From Spinacia oleracea (lineage: Eukaryota; Streptophyta; Magnoliopsida; Caryophyllales; Amaranthaceae), in the NCBI RefSeq assembly GCF_020520425.1, contig NC_079492.1, forward strand, positions 59,705,042 to 59,769,041: a DNA stretch of 64,000 nucleotides, written 5' to 3'. The notes under the pieces are model-generated. The model was not told the origin of the DNA and did not search any database. It saw only the letters and a program-made list of their open reading frames with translations. Position 1 is the stretch's first letter; each line of letters opens with the position of its first letter. Positions 32,201 to 42,209 of this stretch are shown one piece after another. The translations under genes and the position numbers were made by a program.

Positions 32201-35045
32201 CTCCACCAGCGGCCATGCACTGCTCAGCTTCATGGATGCCTTTTCAGGCTACCACCAAGTATTCATGCACCCCGATGACAGGGCAAAGACAGCGTTCATC
32301 ACAAGCGCAGGAGTGTTCAACTACAAAATGATGCCTTTCGGCTTGAAAAATGCCGGAGCCACCTACCAGAGGTTAGTTGACCACGTCTTCGCCGACCAGA
32401 AAGGGAGGAATGTGGAGGTCTACGTGGATGACTCCATCGTAAAAAGCATCAAGGAGGAAGACCATGTCAAAGACTTGACAGAGACCTTCGGAAATCTGAG
32501 AAAATACAGCATGAAGCTGAACCCAAAAAAATGCGTCTTCGGGGTGAAGTCAGGGAAGTTCCTCGGATTCATGGTGAGCGAAAGAGGAATTGATGCGAAC
32601 CCAGACAAAGTCCAAGCGGCATTGGATTTACCCGAGCCGAAGACCAAGAGAGATGTGCAGAGGCTAACCGGCAGGTTAGCCGCACTAACAAGGTTCATAT
32701 CAAAAGCCTCGGACAAGGGAGCTCCCTTCTTCAAGGCACTGAAACCAAAGAACCTCCCCGGAGGAGAAGCAGAACCAGTCAAGAAAAAGGGGGTCCCGAG
32801 GAAAGTGGATCCCGAACTGATATGGGAACAGGAGCAAAAAGAAGCTTTCCAGCAACTCAGAGCCCACCTAGCTCAACTGCCGACACTGGCCAGACCAAAG
32901 GAGGGGGAAACCCTGTACCTATATGTCGCAGTTAGCCCTGGAACCGTCAGCGCAGTGCTTCTTCGGGAAGAAGAAAAGAAGCAACAGCCAATCTACTTCA
33001 CCAGCCGAACACTCACAGGGGCCGAAACCCGGTACCCACTCATCGAGAAAGTCGCATATGCAGTAGTGGTAGCCGCCCGAAAACTGAGGCCATACTTCGA
33101 CTCCCACCAGATCACAGTGCTAACTGACCAACCGCTCGAAAAAGTACTCGACAAAATAGAGAGGTCAGGAAGATTGGCTGCCTGGGCCTTCGAACTATCA
33201 GAGTTCGGCATCAAATATCAGCCGAGGACAGCAATCAAAGCACAAGCATTGGCAGACTTCTTGGCCGAGTGCTCATACCAGGAAATGTTGGATGATACGA
33301 AAAGCACTTGGGAGGTCTTCACTGACGGATCTTCCACAATAAACGGCTCAGGGGCAGGAGTTGTATTGATCCCCCCGACGGGGAAAAGCATAGAGTATGC
33401 ATTGAAGTTCGGCTTCAAAGCAACCAACAACGAGGCCGAATACGAGGCCGCAATCGCAGGGATAGAGCTTTGTTTATCCCTGGAGGCCGAACATGTTCGC
33501 CTCAAAACTGATTCCCAGCTTGTAGCCAACCAGATCCGAGGGGAGTATGAGGCCAAATGGCCCAGCATGACAGCCTATTTAGCAAAAATTAAATCCTTAA
33601 CGTCAAAGTTAAGATCCTTTGAAGTCACCCTCATTCCCCGAGGACAGAACGCGCAAGCAGACGCACTGTCAAAACTCGCAAGCTCGACACTCATCGACCT
33701 AAACAGGTCGGTCCACGTGGAAGTTCACCAGGAGAGAAGCATCGACTTGCTACCCACCACAGTATGCAGCTTACGTACCGAACCGAGCTGGATGGACGCA
33801 GTAGTTGCATACAAAGAAAGGGGAGAACTTCCTGAAGATAAGCTGCAAGCGAGAAAACTGAAAAGATTCAACAGATGGTTCATCATCAGCGCCGAAGGAG
33901 AGCTCATGAGGAAATCATTCTCTGCTCCGCTGCTAAAATGTGTGGGTCCAACAGACGCTGACTACATCCTAAGGGAAATCCACCTCGGGATATGCGGAAA
34001 CCACATTGGAGGTAGGACATTAGCACATAAAGCCCTTCGGGCTGGGTACTGGTGGCCCACTATGGTTTCCGAGGCAAAGCAGATGGCAAGGAAATGCGAG
34101 AAATGCCAAAAGTTCGCACCAGCCATCCATCAACCAGCTCAAGCCCTACAATCAACACTGTATCCCTTACCATTCGCACAGTGGGGGTTAGACATCATTG
34201 GTCCCTTCCCCTCAGCGACGAACCAGAAGAAGTGGTTGATTGTAGGAGTCGACTATTTTAGCAAATGGATCGAAGCCGAAGCTGTCTCCTCCATCACCGA
34301 ACCTCAGGTCCGCAAGTTCATATGGCAGAACATCATCACAAGGTTCGGCATACCAAGACTGATGGTCTTCGACCACGGGAAACAGTTCGACAACACCCCG
34401 TTGCAAAAGTGGTGCAAACAGTTCGGCATACACCTAGCATACTCGGCAGTCTGTCACCCACAAAGCAACGGGCAAGCCGAAGCTGCTAACAAACTCATCC
34501 TCAACGCACTCAAGAAAAGAGTCGAGGATGACAAAAACAAATGGTTAGAAGAGCTACCCGGAACGCTATGGTCCCTTCGGACCACTGAAAAAGAAGCTAC
34601 CGGACAAACACCGTTCCACCTTGTATACGGATCCGAAGCTGTAATTCCTGTGGAAATCGGAACAGAAAGCCTGAGGATCCAGGCATACAACAGGTATGAT
34701 GGGCTCCAAGGAGAAAGCAACAACCAGCTTCTATCCGAAGCTCTCGATCTACTGGATGAAGCTCGGAACGATGCAAGGACACTCAACGCAGCCTATTTGC
34801 AGAGGGTCAACAAGCATTACAACCGAAGAGTCAACGCCAGACCCCTAAAAGTCGGTGATCTAGTACTCAGAAACGCCGCCTCGGTTCAGAAAGGACGGAT
34901 CCATGGCAAACTCTCAGCCACTTGGGAAGGACCATACATCATCCATTCCGAAAAAAGGCCAGGCACGTATATGCTGAAACAGTTAGATGGAACAATTCTG
35001 AAGAACCATTGGAATACCGATGTTCTCAAGAAATATTTTGTATGA
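29292..35045 (+). CDS. Gag-Pol polyprotein of Tat element, intact
   Basis: Start chosen at the ATG at 29292 (MVNDVVNN), because in-frame codons before it run back through the primer site into the LTR. The product is 1917 residues. Order, with residue numbers from this start: Gag capsid-like domain about 255-415 (LPAHLTYSGITDPRDHV, EWFRSLP); CHC-type motif WCEFHDDFGHHTEEC about 506; aspartic protease VDGGSAVNII about 646; RT about 890-1080 with FTDLNRACPKDCYPLPRID and YVDD at 1044-1047; first RNase H; archaeal-type RNase H FTDGSS about 1341; integrase with an HHCC finger (CEKCQKF) about 1567-1615 and D,D,E residues in LDIIGP, FDHGKQF and GQAEAANK. No stop or frameshift occurs. The protease has VDGGS where VDTGS or VDSGS is common, and the second integrase aspartate lies in FDHGKQF, not SDNGKQF. 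Confidence 0.95.
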   Translation: MVNDVVNNNDDDMMVRSDSESDQEGHPQSMARSQPSRATTATNAGPPIPTREELTAAMTIMQNFLFNEKQQGLANDRREERRTRRRLNEPPSVEVSRPERELLPLTGTHLTSRWMESTWDTQKRAQQQPDWFARPSPTPTALQSESTTHNTRIRSSVLSRLRPSVHSRLRPSIHTRLGVGESSRSGERPEVSSRERRRDRRHDRTPSPHRTPERSNHRTSANEGIRARLGKRIMTPTSSPFSDELIMEEIPKVRLPAHLTYSGITDPRDHVISYEQQMFLSPYSEACWCKYFPTTLTGVAGEWFRSLPKGSIKSWKKLKKRFCTQFVSNNRPERTTAELTSIQQERDESLREFMARFMKESTNIPNLQPDVAIFALKHALQEGKFRDELSMKNPSKIADVLQMADAFIRTEEFNKAAAKLKGSSDPRDTKNNQSRPEGGSRKGKEKVGAREMSPKKDGRRGELQPKYTNYTPLTLPRKEIFSLNRNDEKWKLPGKLKSNPARRNKNKWCEFHDDFGHHTEECNSLKDNIEDLVRRGYLKQYLLDRREEKEKAASGKQHEQPQKRVYEATGHKKNDILVVFGGQKSGQASKKHLRALSHRVNFSAVGDNQPHPPNMTFTADDCFGVQYKHDDPLVISMDLNNHNVHRVLVDGGSAVNIIFRNCFEQLILEEPEEALTKVSYPLIGFNGSAAIPRGKITLPVTVGEGQAAKTLRDEFLVMDCDSVYNVIMGRTMIHKMQAVPSTYHQLMIYVSDAGFAERIRGDQEVARRTCHTAVRKPKLGDGPEEEKGATGEESEAKRRRASTSSLSPAEVDARPETLSPEPDQEMEDIFLEDDSDRSVRIGKGLSSGLRIDLIRLLRDHKDIFAWSAADMPGINPKLICHKLDVNAEARPIKQKKRNYSSEKNKAIAEEVKKLQEAGFIEPCMYPKWLDNVVMVKKANGSWRMCVDFTDLNRACPKDCYPLPRIDQLVDSTSGHALLSFMDAFSGYHQVFMHPDDRAKTAFITSAGVFNYKMMPFGLKNAGATYQRLVDHVFADQKGRNVEVYVDDSIVKSIKEEDHVKDLTETFGNLRKYSMKLNPKKCVFGVKSGKFLGFMVSERGIDANPDKVQAALDLPEPKTKRDVQRLTGRLAALTRFISKASDKGAPFFKALKPKNLPGGEAEPVKKKGVPRKVDPELIWEQEQKEAFQQLRAHLAQLPTLARPKEGETLYLYVAVSPGTVSAVLLREEEKKQQPIYFTSRTLTGAETRYPLIEKVAYAVVVAARKLRPYFDSHQITVLTDQPLEKVLDKIERSGRLAAWAFELSEFGIKYQPRTAIKAQALADFLAECSYQEMLDDTKSTWEVFTDGSSTINGSGAGVVLIPPTGKSIEYALKFGFKATNNEAEYEAAIAGIELCLSLEAEHVRLKTDSQLVANQIRGEYEAKWPSMTAYLAKIKSLTSKLRSFEVTLIPRGQNAQADALSKLASSTLIDLNRSVHVEVHQERSIDLLPTTVCSLRTEPSWMDAVVAYKERGELPEDKLQARKLKRFNRWFIISAEGELMRKSFSAPLLKCVGPTDADYILREIHLGICGNHIGGRTLAHKALRAGYWWPTMVSEAKQMARKCEKCQKFAPAIHQPAQALQSTLYPLPFAQWGLDIIGPFPSATNQKKWLIVGVDYFSKWIEAEAVSSITEPQVRKFIWQNIITRFGIPRLMVFDHGKQFDNTPLQKWCKQFGIHLAYSAVCHPQSNGQAEAANKLILNALKKRVEDDKNKWLEELPGTLWSLRTTEKEATGQTPFHLVYGSEAVIPVEIGTESLRIQAYNRYDGLQGESNNQLLSEALDLLDEARNDARTLNAAYLQRVNKHYNRRVNARPLKVGDLVLRNAASVQKGRIHGKLSATWEGPYIIHSEKRPGTYMLKQLDGTILKNHWNTDVLKKYFV

Positions 35046-35440
35046 TCTCTGTCTGTAAACCAAGTAAGTTGTTTAATGAGAAGAGGAAAGCCATTGGCAC
35101 CATGTGTTTCATTAAACTTATCTCTACATTTATTGTCCCTTTATATATATATGCAGCCTCGGATCTGATCAATCCGAGACCAAAAACAGGTTGACTTTGC
35201 CCATTCCTTGATAAAATGCAAGAAATGACCAAATCATACACTTCAGGGAACCGTCCAGAATCCTCGGATTCGCGGTACCCTAATAAAATTTGTTCGCAAC
35301 AAACAGTCGCTCGAATCAAGTTATAAAACTCCGGCTCAGATCCACGGATCGCCGAAGGCATAACTAAAGAGGCAGACTAGCGATCTCTTGCCCAGGTTTC
35401 CGAACCACAAGAGATCGGAAGAACAATCCAAACCTCTGAG
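35046..35440. other. 3' region of Tat element after pol
   Basis: Non-coding stretch between the pol stop and the 46-bp tandem array. It contains tcggatct/agatccg-type words in both orientations, but no ORF I can support. Confidence 0.5.
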
Positions 35441-35765
35441 CAGATCGACGGATTTGAAGAGTCTGGAAACTAAAGAGTCTCTTAGCAGATCTACGGATTT
35501 GAAGAACTCGCAAAACTAAAGAGTCTCTTAGCAGATCTACGGATTTGAAGAACTCGCAAAACTAAAGAGTCTCTTAGCAGATCTACGGATTTGAAGAACT
35601 CGCAAAACTAAAGAGTCTCTTAGCAGATCTACGGATTTGAAGAACTCACAAAGTCAAAGAGTCTCTTAGCAGATCTACGGATTTAAAGAGCTCGCAAGAT
35701 CAAAAGGTTTTTAGCAAGTCTACAGAAAGAGGAGCTCGAGAAATCTACGGATTTAAAGACCTAAA
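35440..35765. repeat. 46-bp tandem repeat array in Tat element
   Basis: The unit begins agatctacggatttgaagaa and contains aactaaagagtctcttagc. Its start recurs at 46-base spacing (about 35487, 35533, 35579, 35625, 35671), with decayed units on both sides. The central copies are nearly identical. It lies between the convergent 3' ends of gag-pol and the antisense gene. Confidence 0.9.
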
Positions 35766-36054
35766 AATTGCGAAAGCACAAGTTGAAAAGAAGCAGCCAA
35801 GTAACAAACATTCATTTTTTATTCAATATTTGGGGGAAGTACAAACACATCGAAAACCTCAAAAATTGAAAACAAAATGAAACAAGTTAAAATCGGCAGC
35901 CATCAACAGACAATACCGGCCTACCGAAGTACTAAAGAAAGCAAAAAGAAATGAGTACAACGCAGCGCCGAGGCAAAAGGGGGAAAAGCAAGCACATATT
36001 CGGAAGTCCTCAACTGGAACCGACCGACTCTGAAGAAGACGACTGCCCGAATCC

Positions 36055-39000
36055 CTAACTCTTGGGAGTCTCAGAAGCGGCCCCTAGGGGAGCATCCTTC
36101 GAAGAACCCCCAGCAGTGGTATCACCTTCGGAAGTTGCCTTCTGGGCCCGAGCCTCTGCAAGAGCAGCTTGGCGTTCAGCTTCAGCTTCATCTCGATCAG
36201 CTTGGCATTCCACCAAGTGGTCCTCGGCCTGCATCCATAGAGGAACTTTCTCGTTCCAAGGGAAGTGAGGCATGTGCTTCGCAAACATGCGCCGAGCACC
36301 CAGGATGCCATTCCAGTACTGCTCTCTACACTGATCAGCAGTGTAGAGGTTGACTCGCTCCTGCTCCAGCTTCCGAATATAGTCATCTTTTTCCCGAAGC
36401 TTCAGCCGAAGGACAGGCACCTTATCAGCTTGCTGCTGGATCAGCTCCCGATGCTGGACAAAATGGTGGAGCCTTAACTCCGCCTCTGTACGCTCCTTGT
36501 CGGCCGCTTCAAATTTAGACTTCATCTCCTGGAAGAGTCTATCTTTTTCCTCAAGTTCGCTAGCGAACTTAGCGGCCATATCCTTCTTCTCCTCAGCAAA
36601 GGAAGCGATCTTCTCAGCATCCTCTTCAACTCGGAAGATGAGCTGGCCAACCTCGGTCCCGATCTTCTCAGCAGACTCTCTAGCCTCGCGACTATAGTGA
36701 AGGTACAGCTGCTTGAGTTCCGTAAGCTCGGAGAGGAGTTGCCCAGCCTTCTGGTCCAAAATGGGAATATCACGAGCATAAGCCTCACGATATTTCCTCA
36801 GTTGTTTCTCCTCAACCGAGCTACACTCGGAAGCGAACGAAGACCAGAAAACAGCCTGGGAACGAGAGAAAGATGAGCAAAATAGGAAAAACATAAAACA
36901 AAAACACAACTCAAAGAGAAAAATCTAGCAAATTACCTCGTTCAGATAGTACTGGGCCATCATTGCCGGATTCCTCTCTTCGGCCCCAGGAACCCTCCAC
37001 TGCGGGTTAGCACGAAGCAGATTCTCCCGAGCAGCCTCGGGGCCCACCAAGGATCCCACGTGAGCCAAAGGGTCCTCTCCCAAAATCGGAGCCCTGGCAT
37101 ATCGAGCCATCGCCTCCCTTACTTCTTCGGGGATCCGTTTTAGCGGAACATCCGAACAGGGATCAGCATGGATCAGCCTATCCAGGGCCGAGGTAGAAGT
37201 AGAACCCAAAGTCGAGTGGCGCCTCTTCCTCGTCAAACCTTGCTCGGGCTGCTCCTCCTCTCCAGCAGAGGGAACCTCCTTCTGAACCTCGGGGACCGCA
37301 GCTTCGGGGCCCGAGAGATCTATCATCTCCTTGTCTGGACTCTTCTCCCTCTCGAAGGGAAGATCAGCAGACTCCTTCTTCTCCCCAGCTACCTCAGGGA
37401 CATCCGAACCAGGAACAAAATCGGCTTCAATCGCCTCCATCACCTCGGTGATATCCTGGATTTCGATCCCCAAAGCAGCAGATGGTTTAAGGGGAGAAGG
37501 GATGATATCTTCCTCGATCAGCGGCTGATCGACGGCCGGCGGTTCAGCAACCACCACACTCTTTAACTTCTGCCCTGGCAAGGGCATGAAGTGAAGAAGA
37601 TTCTTAGGAGGAGGCATGACTTCCGAAACTGCTTCCTGCATAGCAAGCATTCAAAGATTAGTTTCCGAAAAGGGGAGAAACGAACTACAAAAACTCCAAG
37701 TCAGAACAAATACCTTCTCCGAGGGCTGAGAAGCCTTCGCTTTCTTCGGATGCGTGGAAGGCCTCAAAAGAGTGCTACCCTTCCTTTTGCGTTGATCCTA
37801 AAAAGGGGAGACCAAGGGTCAACGAATGTAAAAGAAGAAAAAGGAAGAAATAGAGAAAAAAGCGGGAAATACCCGGTTCCTAGATAAAGAGATATCTATC
37901 CGAGCCGGAGATGAAACCGAAGGAACGGCACGCGGCACAGCGTCAGTCCCAGGACCCTAAAAAGATGGTCCAGGACCAAGACGTTAGCCGACGGCCAACC
38001 GAAAAGAAAAAGATAAACAGAAAATCGAGCCTATAAATGAACACTCACCGGATCCGAAGTCGTCTTCAACTCAGGAAGCACAACCTTCACAGGAACAGCT
38101 TCAACAGAAGAGGCGGAATCCCACGGATCAGCTCGAACTTCGGATATCCGAGCAACCCCCAAAGGAGACAACACGTAATCCTTCAGACGAGGATTACGAG
38201 GGTTATCTTTTCCGAACTTGTACTCGGGAGCCGGGTCGTGAATAGTCTTCAAATCCAAAGAAATGCCCAACTTCTTAGGATCAATGCAGCTAAAGCCGTA
38301 CTCTGCAAAAACAAAGCACAAAACATGTCAGCAAAACGAAACAGGAAAGAGGACAAACTCACTGAAAAAACGGTCTCAGCCGAAAGACACCTACCCCTGT
38401 CAAAAATCCTGCTGAGACCGGCAACAGCAAGAATGTCCTCCCTCAGAATGTAATTGAGATTCGGGAGCCAGCTAGACGGCAGTCGGTGGTTATCCTCTTG
38501 AGCCAAGAACCACTGGAGGAGGTCCACATAGTGGCGATGGTTCCGATCTGGAGCCGCCACACCCCTCATATCAGGATCAGGAGCCACGAACCACTTCGGA
38601 GGACGATAAAAGTTGGGATGCTTCGGATCCGTCGGCACACGGACGAGCAACCACTCCGTCTTCCAATTGTGGTCAGAGCTAAGGTAGGGGTACGCCGTGA
38701 TGTAGTTCGGATCCCCCCTCTTTCGGGACTTCTTGTTGACAATGGTCCACCAACCATACCCATCACCCTTGGAAGCATGGTTGAGAACCAGATCGTGAAG
38801 ATCCCGAAAAATAGCGACAGAGCAAGGGAAATTGACGAAGTCACACACCCATCTAAATCCGATTATGTGCCTCATAGATTTGGGTGTGAGCTGGGCCAAA
38901 CTAATGTTGTACGACACCAAAACCTCGGATACGAACGGATCCAAAGGAAAGCGGAGACCATTCTCCAAATGGTGAGTATACACGGAAATGAACCCCCTCG

Positions 39001-39442
39001 GTGGATGAGTCACCCGAGGACGCTCTTGTTCAGGAAGCTCGCACCAGTACCCCAAGGCATGCTGAATTCCGTATAGCTCCTCGGCCTTCCGATGATAATT
39101 CCCTAACTTCGCTTCCACCAACCAGTCACCGCTGACCGATTTCTCCAACGGACCGTCGATCTGCGTGGTCTCATGCAAAATTGAGGCATACTTGCCCTTC
39201 GGATCAGCTTCCGACCAATGAACTGGAAACTCGGAGTAACGACGACGAACACCCGAAAAGCCAGCTCTCTCACCAGAGGTTGCACGTTCATCTTCGGAAG
39301 CATCCCAACCAATCGAACTCTTCTCCAACGGCCTCTCCGAAGGTCGACCCCTCGAAGATTTCGGTAACCTCCCCGAAGGCACGTTCTCTCTCTCACTAGA
39401 GGAGCCAACAACGAACTTGTTTTTGCCCCTATTCTTTGCCAT
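36055..39442 (-). CDS. Spliced antisense gene of Tat element (putative gypsy-type transposon protein), 989 aa
   Basis: Six exons on the minus strand: 39442-38395, 38302-38049, 37956-37873, 37797-37714, 37635-36937 and 36855-36055. All introns are short (75-92 bases) and GT-AG, phases agree throughout, and no stop interrupts the 989 codons. Exon 1 starts MAKNRGKNKF and includes a domain resembling the plant family named putative gypsy-type transposon (LDPFVSEVLVSYNISLAQLT, IIGFRWVCDF) at residues about 140-300. Residues about 435-723 are low-complexity and acidic (ending in a conserved-looking block ANPQWRVPGAEERNPAMMAQ). The last exon is a long coiled coil (EKQLRKYREAYARDIPILDQ onward). Antisense ORFs are known in some Tat elements such as maize Grande. 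Function is unknown. Confidence in the exon model is good because it preserves frame across five introns. Confidence 0.85.
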
Positions 39443-39865
39443 GGTCGCGAAATCTCGATCTAGGGTTTAGATTGAGGGGTAGAAGGAAGAACGAAGAAAA
39501 AAGGAGAACTCAGAAACAAATTACCTTTTTCCGAAGCGGAATTCGCCGATAAAGCGAACAACACAAGTTCCCGAAGTCTAAAGTTGGCCGAATTTCGTAG
39601 ATCTGAAGAAGCAAATTGCACTGCGATCGCCGGAATTTAGAGAGAGAATGGGTTTGAAATAAGGAGTAAAAAGTTTAAAAGGAGCAAGGCACCCAGTATT
39701 TATAGAAAAGAGAAAGGGCGCATCAACTTCCTCAAACCCACGATCTCCATGACACAGTACAATTCCCAACACTTGTCATCAATGCAAATCATCCCTTTTC
39801 AAAAAAGAGAGGGAACTTTCGGACTTCTGACAGCTGGAAACCCACCCATTTAATTCTAAATGGAC
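39443..39865. promoter_or_regulatory. 5' leader and promoter of the antisense gene, upstream of PPT
   Basis: Non-coding interval between the antisense start codon and the polypurine tract. It includes the antisense TATA box at 39697-39704. The leader would be about 225 bases. Confidence 0.55.
39697..39704 (-). promoter_or_regulatory. TATA box for the antisense gene
   Basis: The minus-strand sequence CTATAAATACTGGGTGCC lies about 255 bases upstream of the antisense start codon. It matches the plant TATA consensus and implies a start near 39665-39670. This promoter is internal to the element and independent of the LTRs. Confidence 0.65.
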
Positions 39866-39883
39866 CGGGTCTGGGGGGCATGT
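39866..39883 (+). other. Polypurine tract of Tat element
   Basis: cgggtctggggggcatgt directly precedes the 3' LTR and would prime plus-strand DNA synthesis. Confidence 0.75.
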
Positions 39884-40308
39884 TGTTTGGGCTCCCAATT
39901 GATTCTCAATTGGGCCACTAAGTCCAAAGCCCAATGGCTCTAAACAACAACATCAAACCTACCAATGGCTATTCCGCCATCCATTAAGGCCCAAGGCCCA
40001 ATAACAATAAGTGACCTATGGGCATTTATTATGCAAACACTATAAATAGGCCGCCAAGGCTCACACCTCAAGGTACGTCGAATTTACCGCCTTAAGACTA
40101 CTCTTCTAGAGAACTTCTCTCTAGAATCCGAGCATCATTCTTACTTAGGCATCGGAGGGGCTTTCCTCGGAAACACCCCCGAGGCTAGTAACTTTGCTAT
40201 TGTGCAGGTGAATTCGGACTCCACTCATTCAAACAAGCAAGATCTTCAACACATACAAAAGGGCCTTCATTCGAAGCCCATTGTTTCCATCTTTACAACA
40301 CCGGAACA
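39884..40308 (+). repeat. 3' LTR of Tat element
   Basis: 425 bases, identical to the 5' LTR except for C at 39924. It is followed by the gtttg duplication. Confidence 0.95.
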
Positions 40309-40313
40309 GTTTG

Positions 40314-40631
40314 CATATATTTTTATCTGATTTATTGATCTTCTCTTGAATATAATGATGGGATGGTGGGTAGTAATTATGGAGGTGGGATGATCGAAGG
40401 ATTTCAATGAGAATCGGTGGGAGGCCGGTGAGCTTGAGAAACCACCAGATAATAGAAAAGTTGAAGAGCAAGAATTCCTCCATTCATTAATTACGATGCT
40501 CCGAGTGTTTTACGATTCACCGAGTGTTTTTAAACGTCTGTGTTAATAGTATTACTCCGTATTAATTTTCTTTATTTAATGCAATCTTATGAATTCAATT
40601 GTAAGTGGAGGGTACTATTGTCTATTTCTAG
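40314..40631. other. Unassigned DNA between elements
   Basis: Original flank of the Tat insertion. It has a G-rich strand near 40360-40450 and an open minus-strand stretch of about 60 codons. No family is recognised and no start or splice context supports a gene. Confidence 0.4.
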
Positions 40632-40944
40632 GGGGACACGAAAAGTGTATTTACCCTCAGTTGTTCCTTTATATAATAGAGATATGACACAATGAGATTT
40701 TGGACACTATTTAAATTATAAATTCCTTTGACTTCTTTTTGTGGTTTATACTTAAATAAAAGAGAAACTTTTGTGTAAGACCGCCTCACAGGAAAGACCG
40801 CCTTGTTGGCAGTCTTGCTGGCAGCCCAGTTGGCAGCCATGTTGGCGCATGTGATGACGTCATGCTGACGTCAGCATATTATTTTTTTTTTGAATTTTTT
40901 TTAAAATTTTTTTTTTTAGGAAAAAAAAATTTAGATTTTTTTTT

Positions 40945-42190
40945 CAGGCTTAACTAATTGGAATTTAGACTTAACTAATTGGAGTTCAAACTTAACTAAT
41001 TGGATTTCAGGCTTAACTAATTGAATTTCAGCCTTAAACTTTTTCTTTTTTTTCCCGATTCGAAATTTTTTTTTTTGAAATTAAAATTTTCAATTTTTTT
41101 TTTGGTACTAACTAAACTAGTGTAAAACATAACTAAAAGTAATAAAATCATAACTAATTGAATAACAAAATAGTTAAACTTATGAGTCAAATAGTTATTA
41201 AATTAAACAAACATTTTATTAACTAAAACTCATAAAATCTTAACTAATTAGTTGCAATGCTTAACTAATTGATACCATTGCTTAACTAATTGGTTTCAGT
41301 ACTTAACTAATTGGTTTCAGTACTTAACTAATTGGTTCATTGCTTAACTAATTGGTTTCATTGTATAACTAATTAGTTTCGTTGCTTAACTAATTGAATC
41401 TCAAACTTAACTAATTAGTTCCACTGATTAACTTAATTAAATCCAGTGCATCACTAATTGCTTCCAGTGCTTCACTAATTGATTTCAATGCTTCACTAAT
41501 TGGTTGCATGGTTTAACTAATATGTTACATTGCTTAACTAATTTATTACACTAATTGATTCTGAAGCTTAACTTAATAGTTTAATTTTTTAACTAATTGA
41601 TTCAATTGCTTAACTAATTGGTTTCAATGCTTACAATTTTATATCTTAACTAAAACTCTGAAATTCGTTATCCAAAACTCAAAAATACATAACTAAAACT
41701 CAAAAAATCTTAACTAAAACCAAGAAAATCGTAACTTAAACTCGTGAAACTCAAAAAATCGAAACTAAAGCCCTGAATTGAAACTAAAAAATACGTAACT
41801 AAAACTCAAAAAACTTTCACTAAAACCAAGAAAATCGTAACTAAAACTTATAAATTCATAACTAAAACATAGAAAATCAGAATTTTTAAATTAAACTCGA
41901 AAATTCGTAACTAAAATTAGAAAATATTAACTAAATTTCAGAAAATCTTAACTAAAACTCATAAATTTAATCTTAACTAAACAAGATTATTCTTAACTAA
42001 AATGAAACAATTCTTAACTAAAATGAAATTATTGTGACTAAAACAACAATATTCGTAACTAAAACAAAATAAATTATAACTAAAAGAAGCACTTGAAATG
42101 AAATTAACTAAACCATCAACATACTTAACTAAACCAGCAACATTCTTGACTAAAAGAACCATATTCTTAACTGAAACAAAAGACCTAAAA
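40945..42190. repeat. Degenerate cttaactaattgg / taactaaaac repeat array
   Basis: From 40950 to about 41640 units close to cttaactaattggtttcagt recur every 20 or so bases. From about 41650 to 42190 the unit becomes tcttaactaaaa. The array is irregular, looks like slippage-driven expansion, and lies inside the MULE. Confidence 0.85.
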
Positions 42191-42209
42191 CTAATTAAAT
42201 AACAGTAAT

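Larger units (their letters stand above)
28797..40308 (+). mobile_element. Complete young Ty3/gypsy Tat-lineage retrotransposon, TSD gtttg
   Basis: An 11512-base element with two 425-base LTRs (28797-29221 and 39884-40308) that differ at one position (T at 28837, C at 39924). gtttg flanks both sides (28792-28796 and 40309-40313). A primer-binding site and a polypurine tract are present. Gag-pol is a single open frame. The presence of a second, archaeal-type RNase H after the first marks the Tat lineage (the Retand/Ogre/Grande group). The 4.8 kb between pol and the 3' LTR holds a 46-bp tandem array and a spliced antisense gene. All parts look intact, so the copy could be active. Confidence 0.95.

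Noticed and set aside
29372..34786. Many minus-strand frames opposite gag-pol (up to 146 codons)
   Set aside because: Shadow frames of a conserved polyprotein. They lack their own splice or promoter context, unlike the 36055-39442 gene.
35440..35765. CRISPR-like array (46-base repeats)
   Set aside because: There are no unique spacers, the repeats abut, and the context is a plant retrotransposon.
40945..41640. Regular spaced cttaactaatt repeats considered as an array with spacers
   Set aside because: The intervening bases are themselves degenerate copies, so this is a simple tandem repeat in a MULE.
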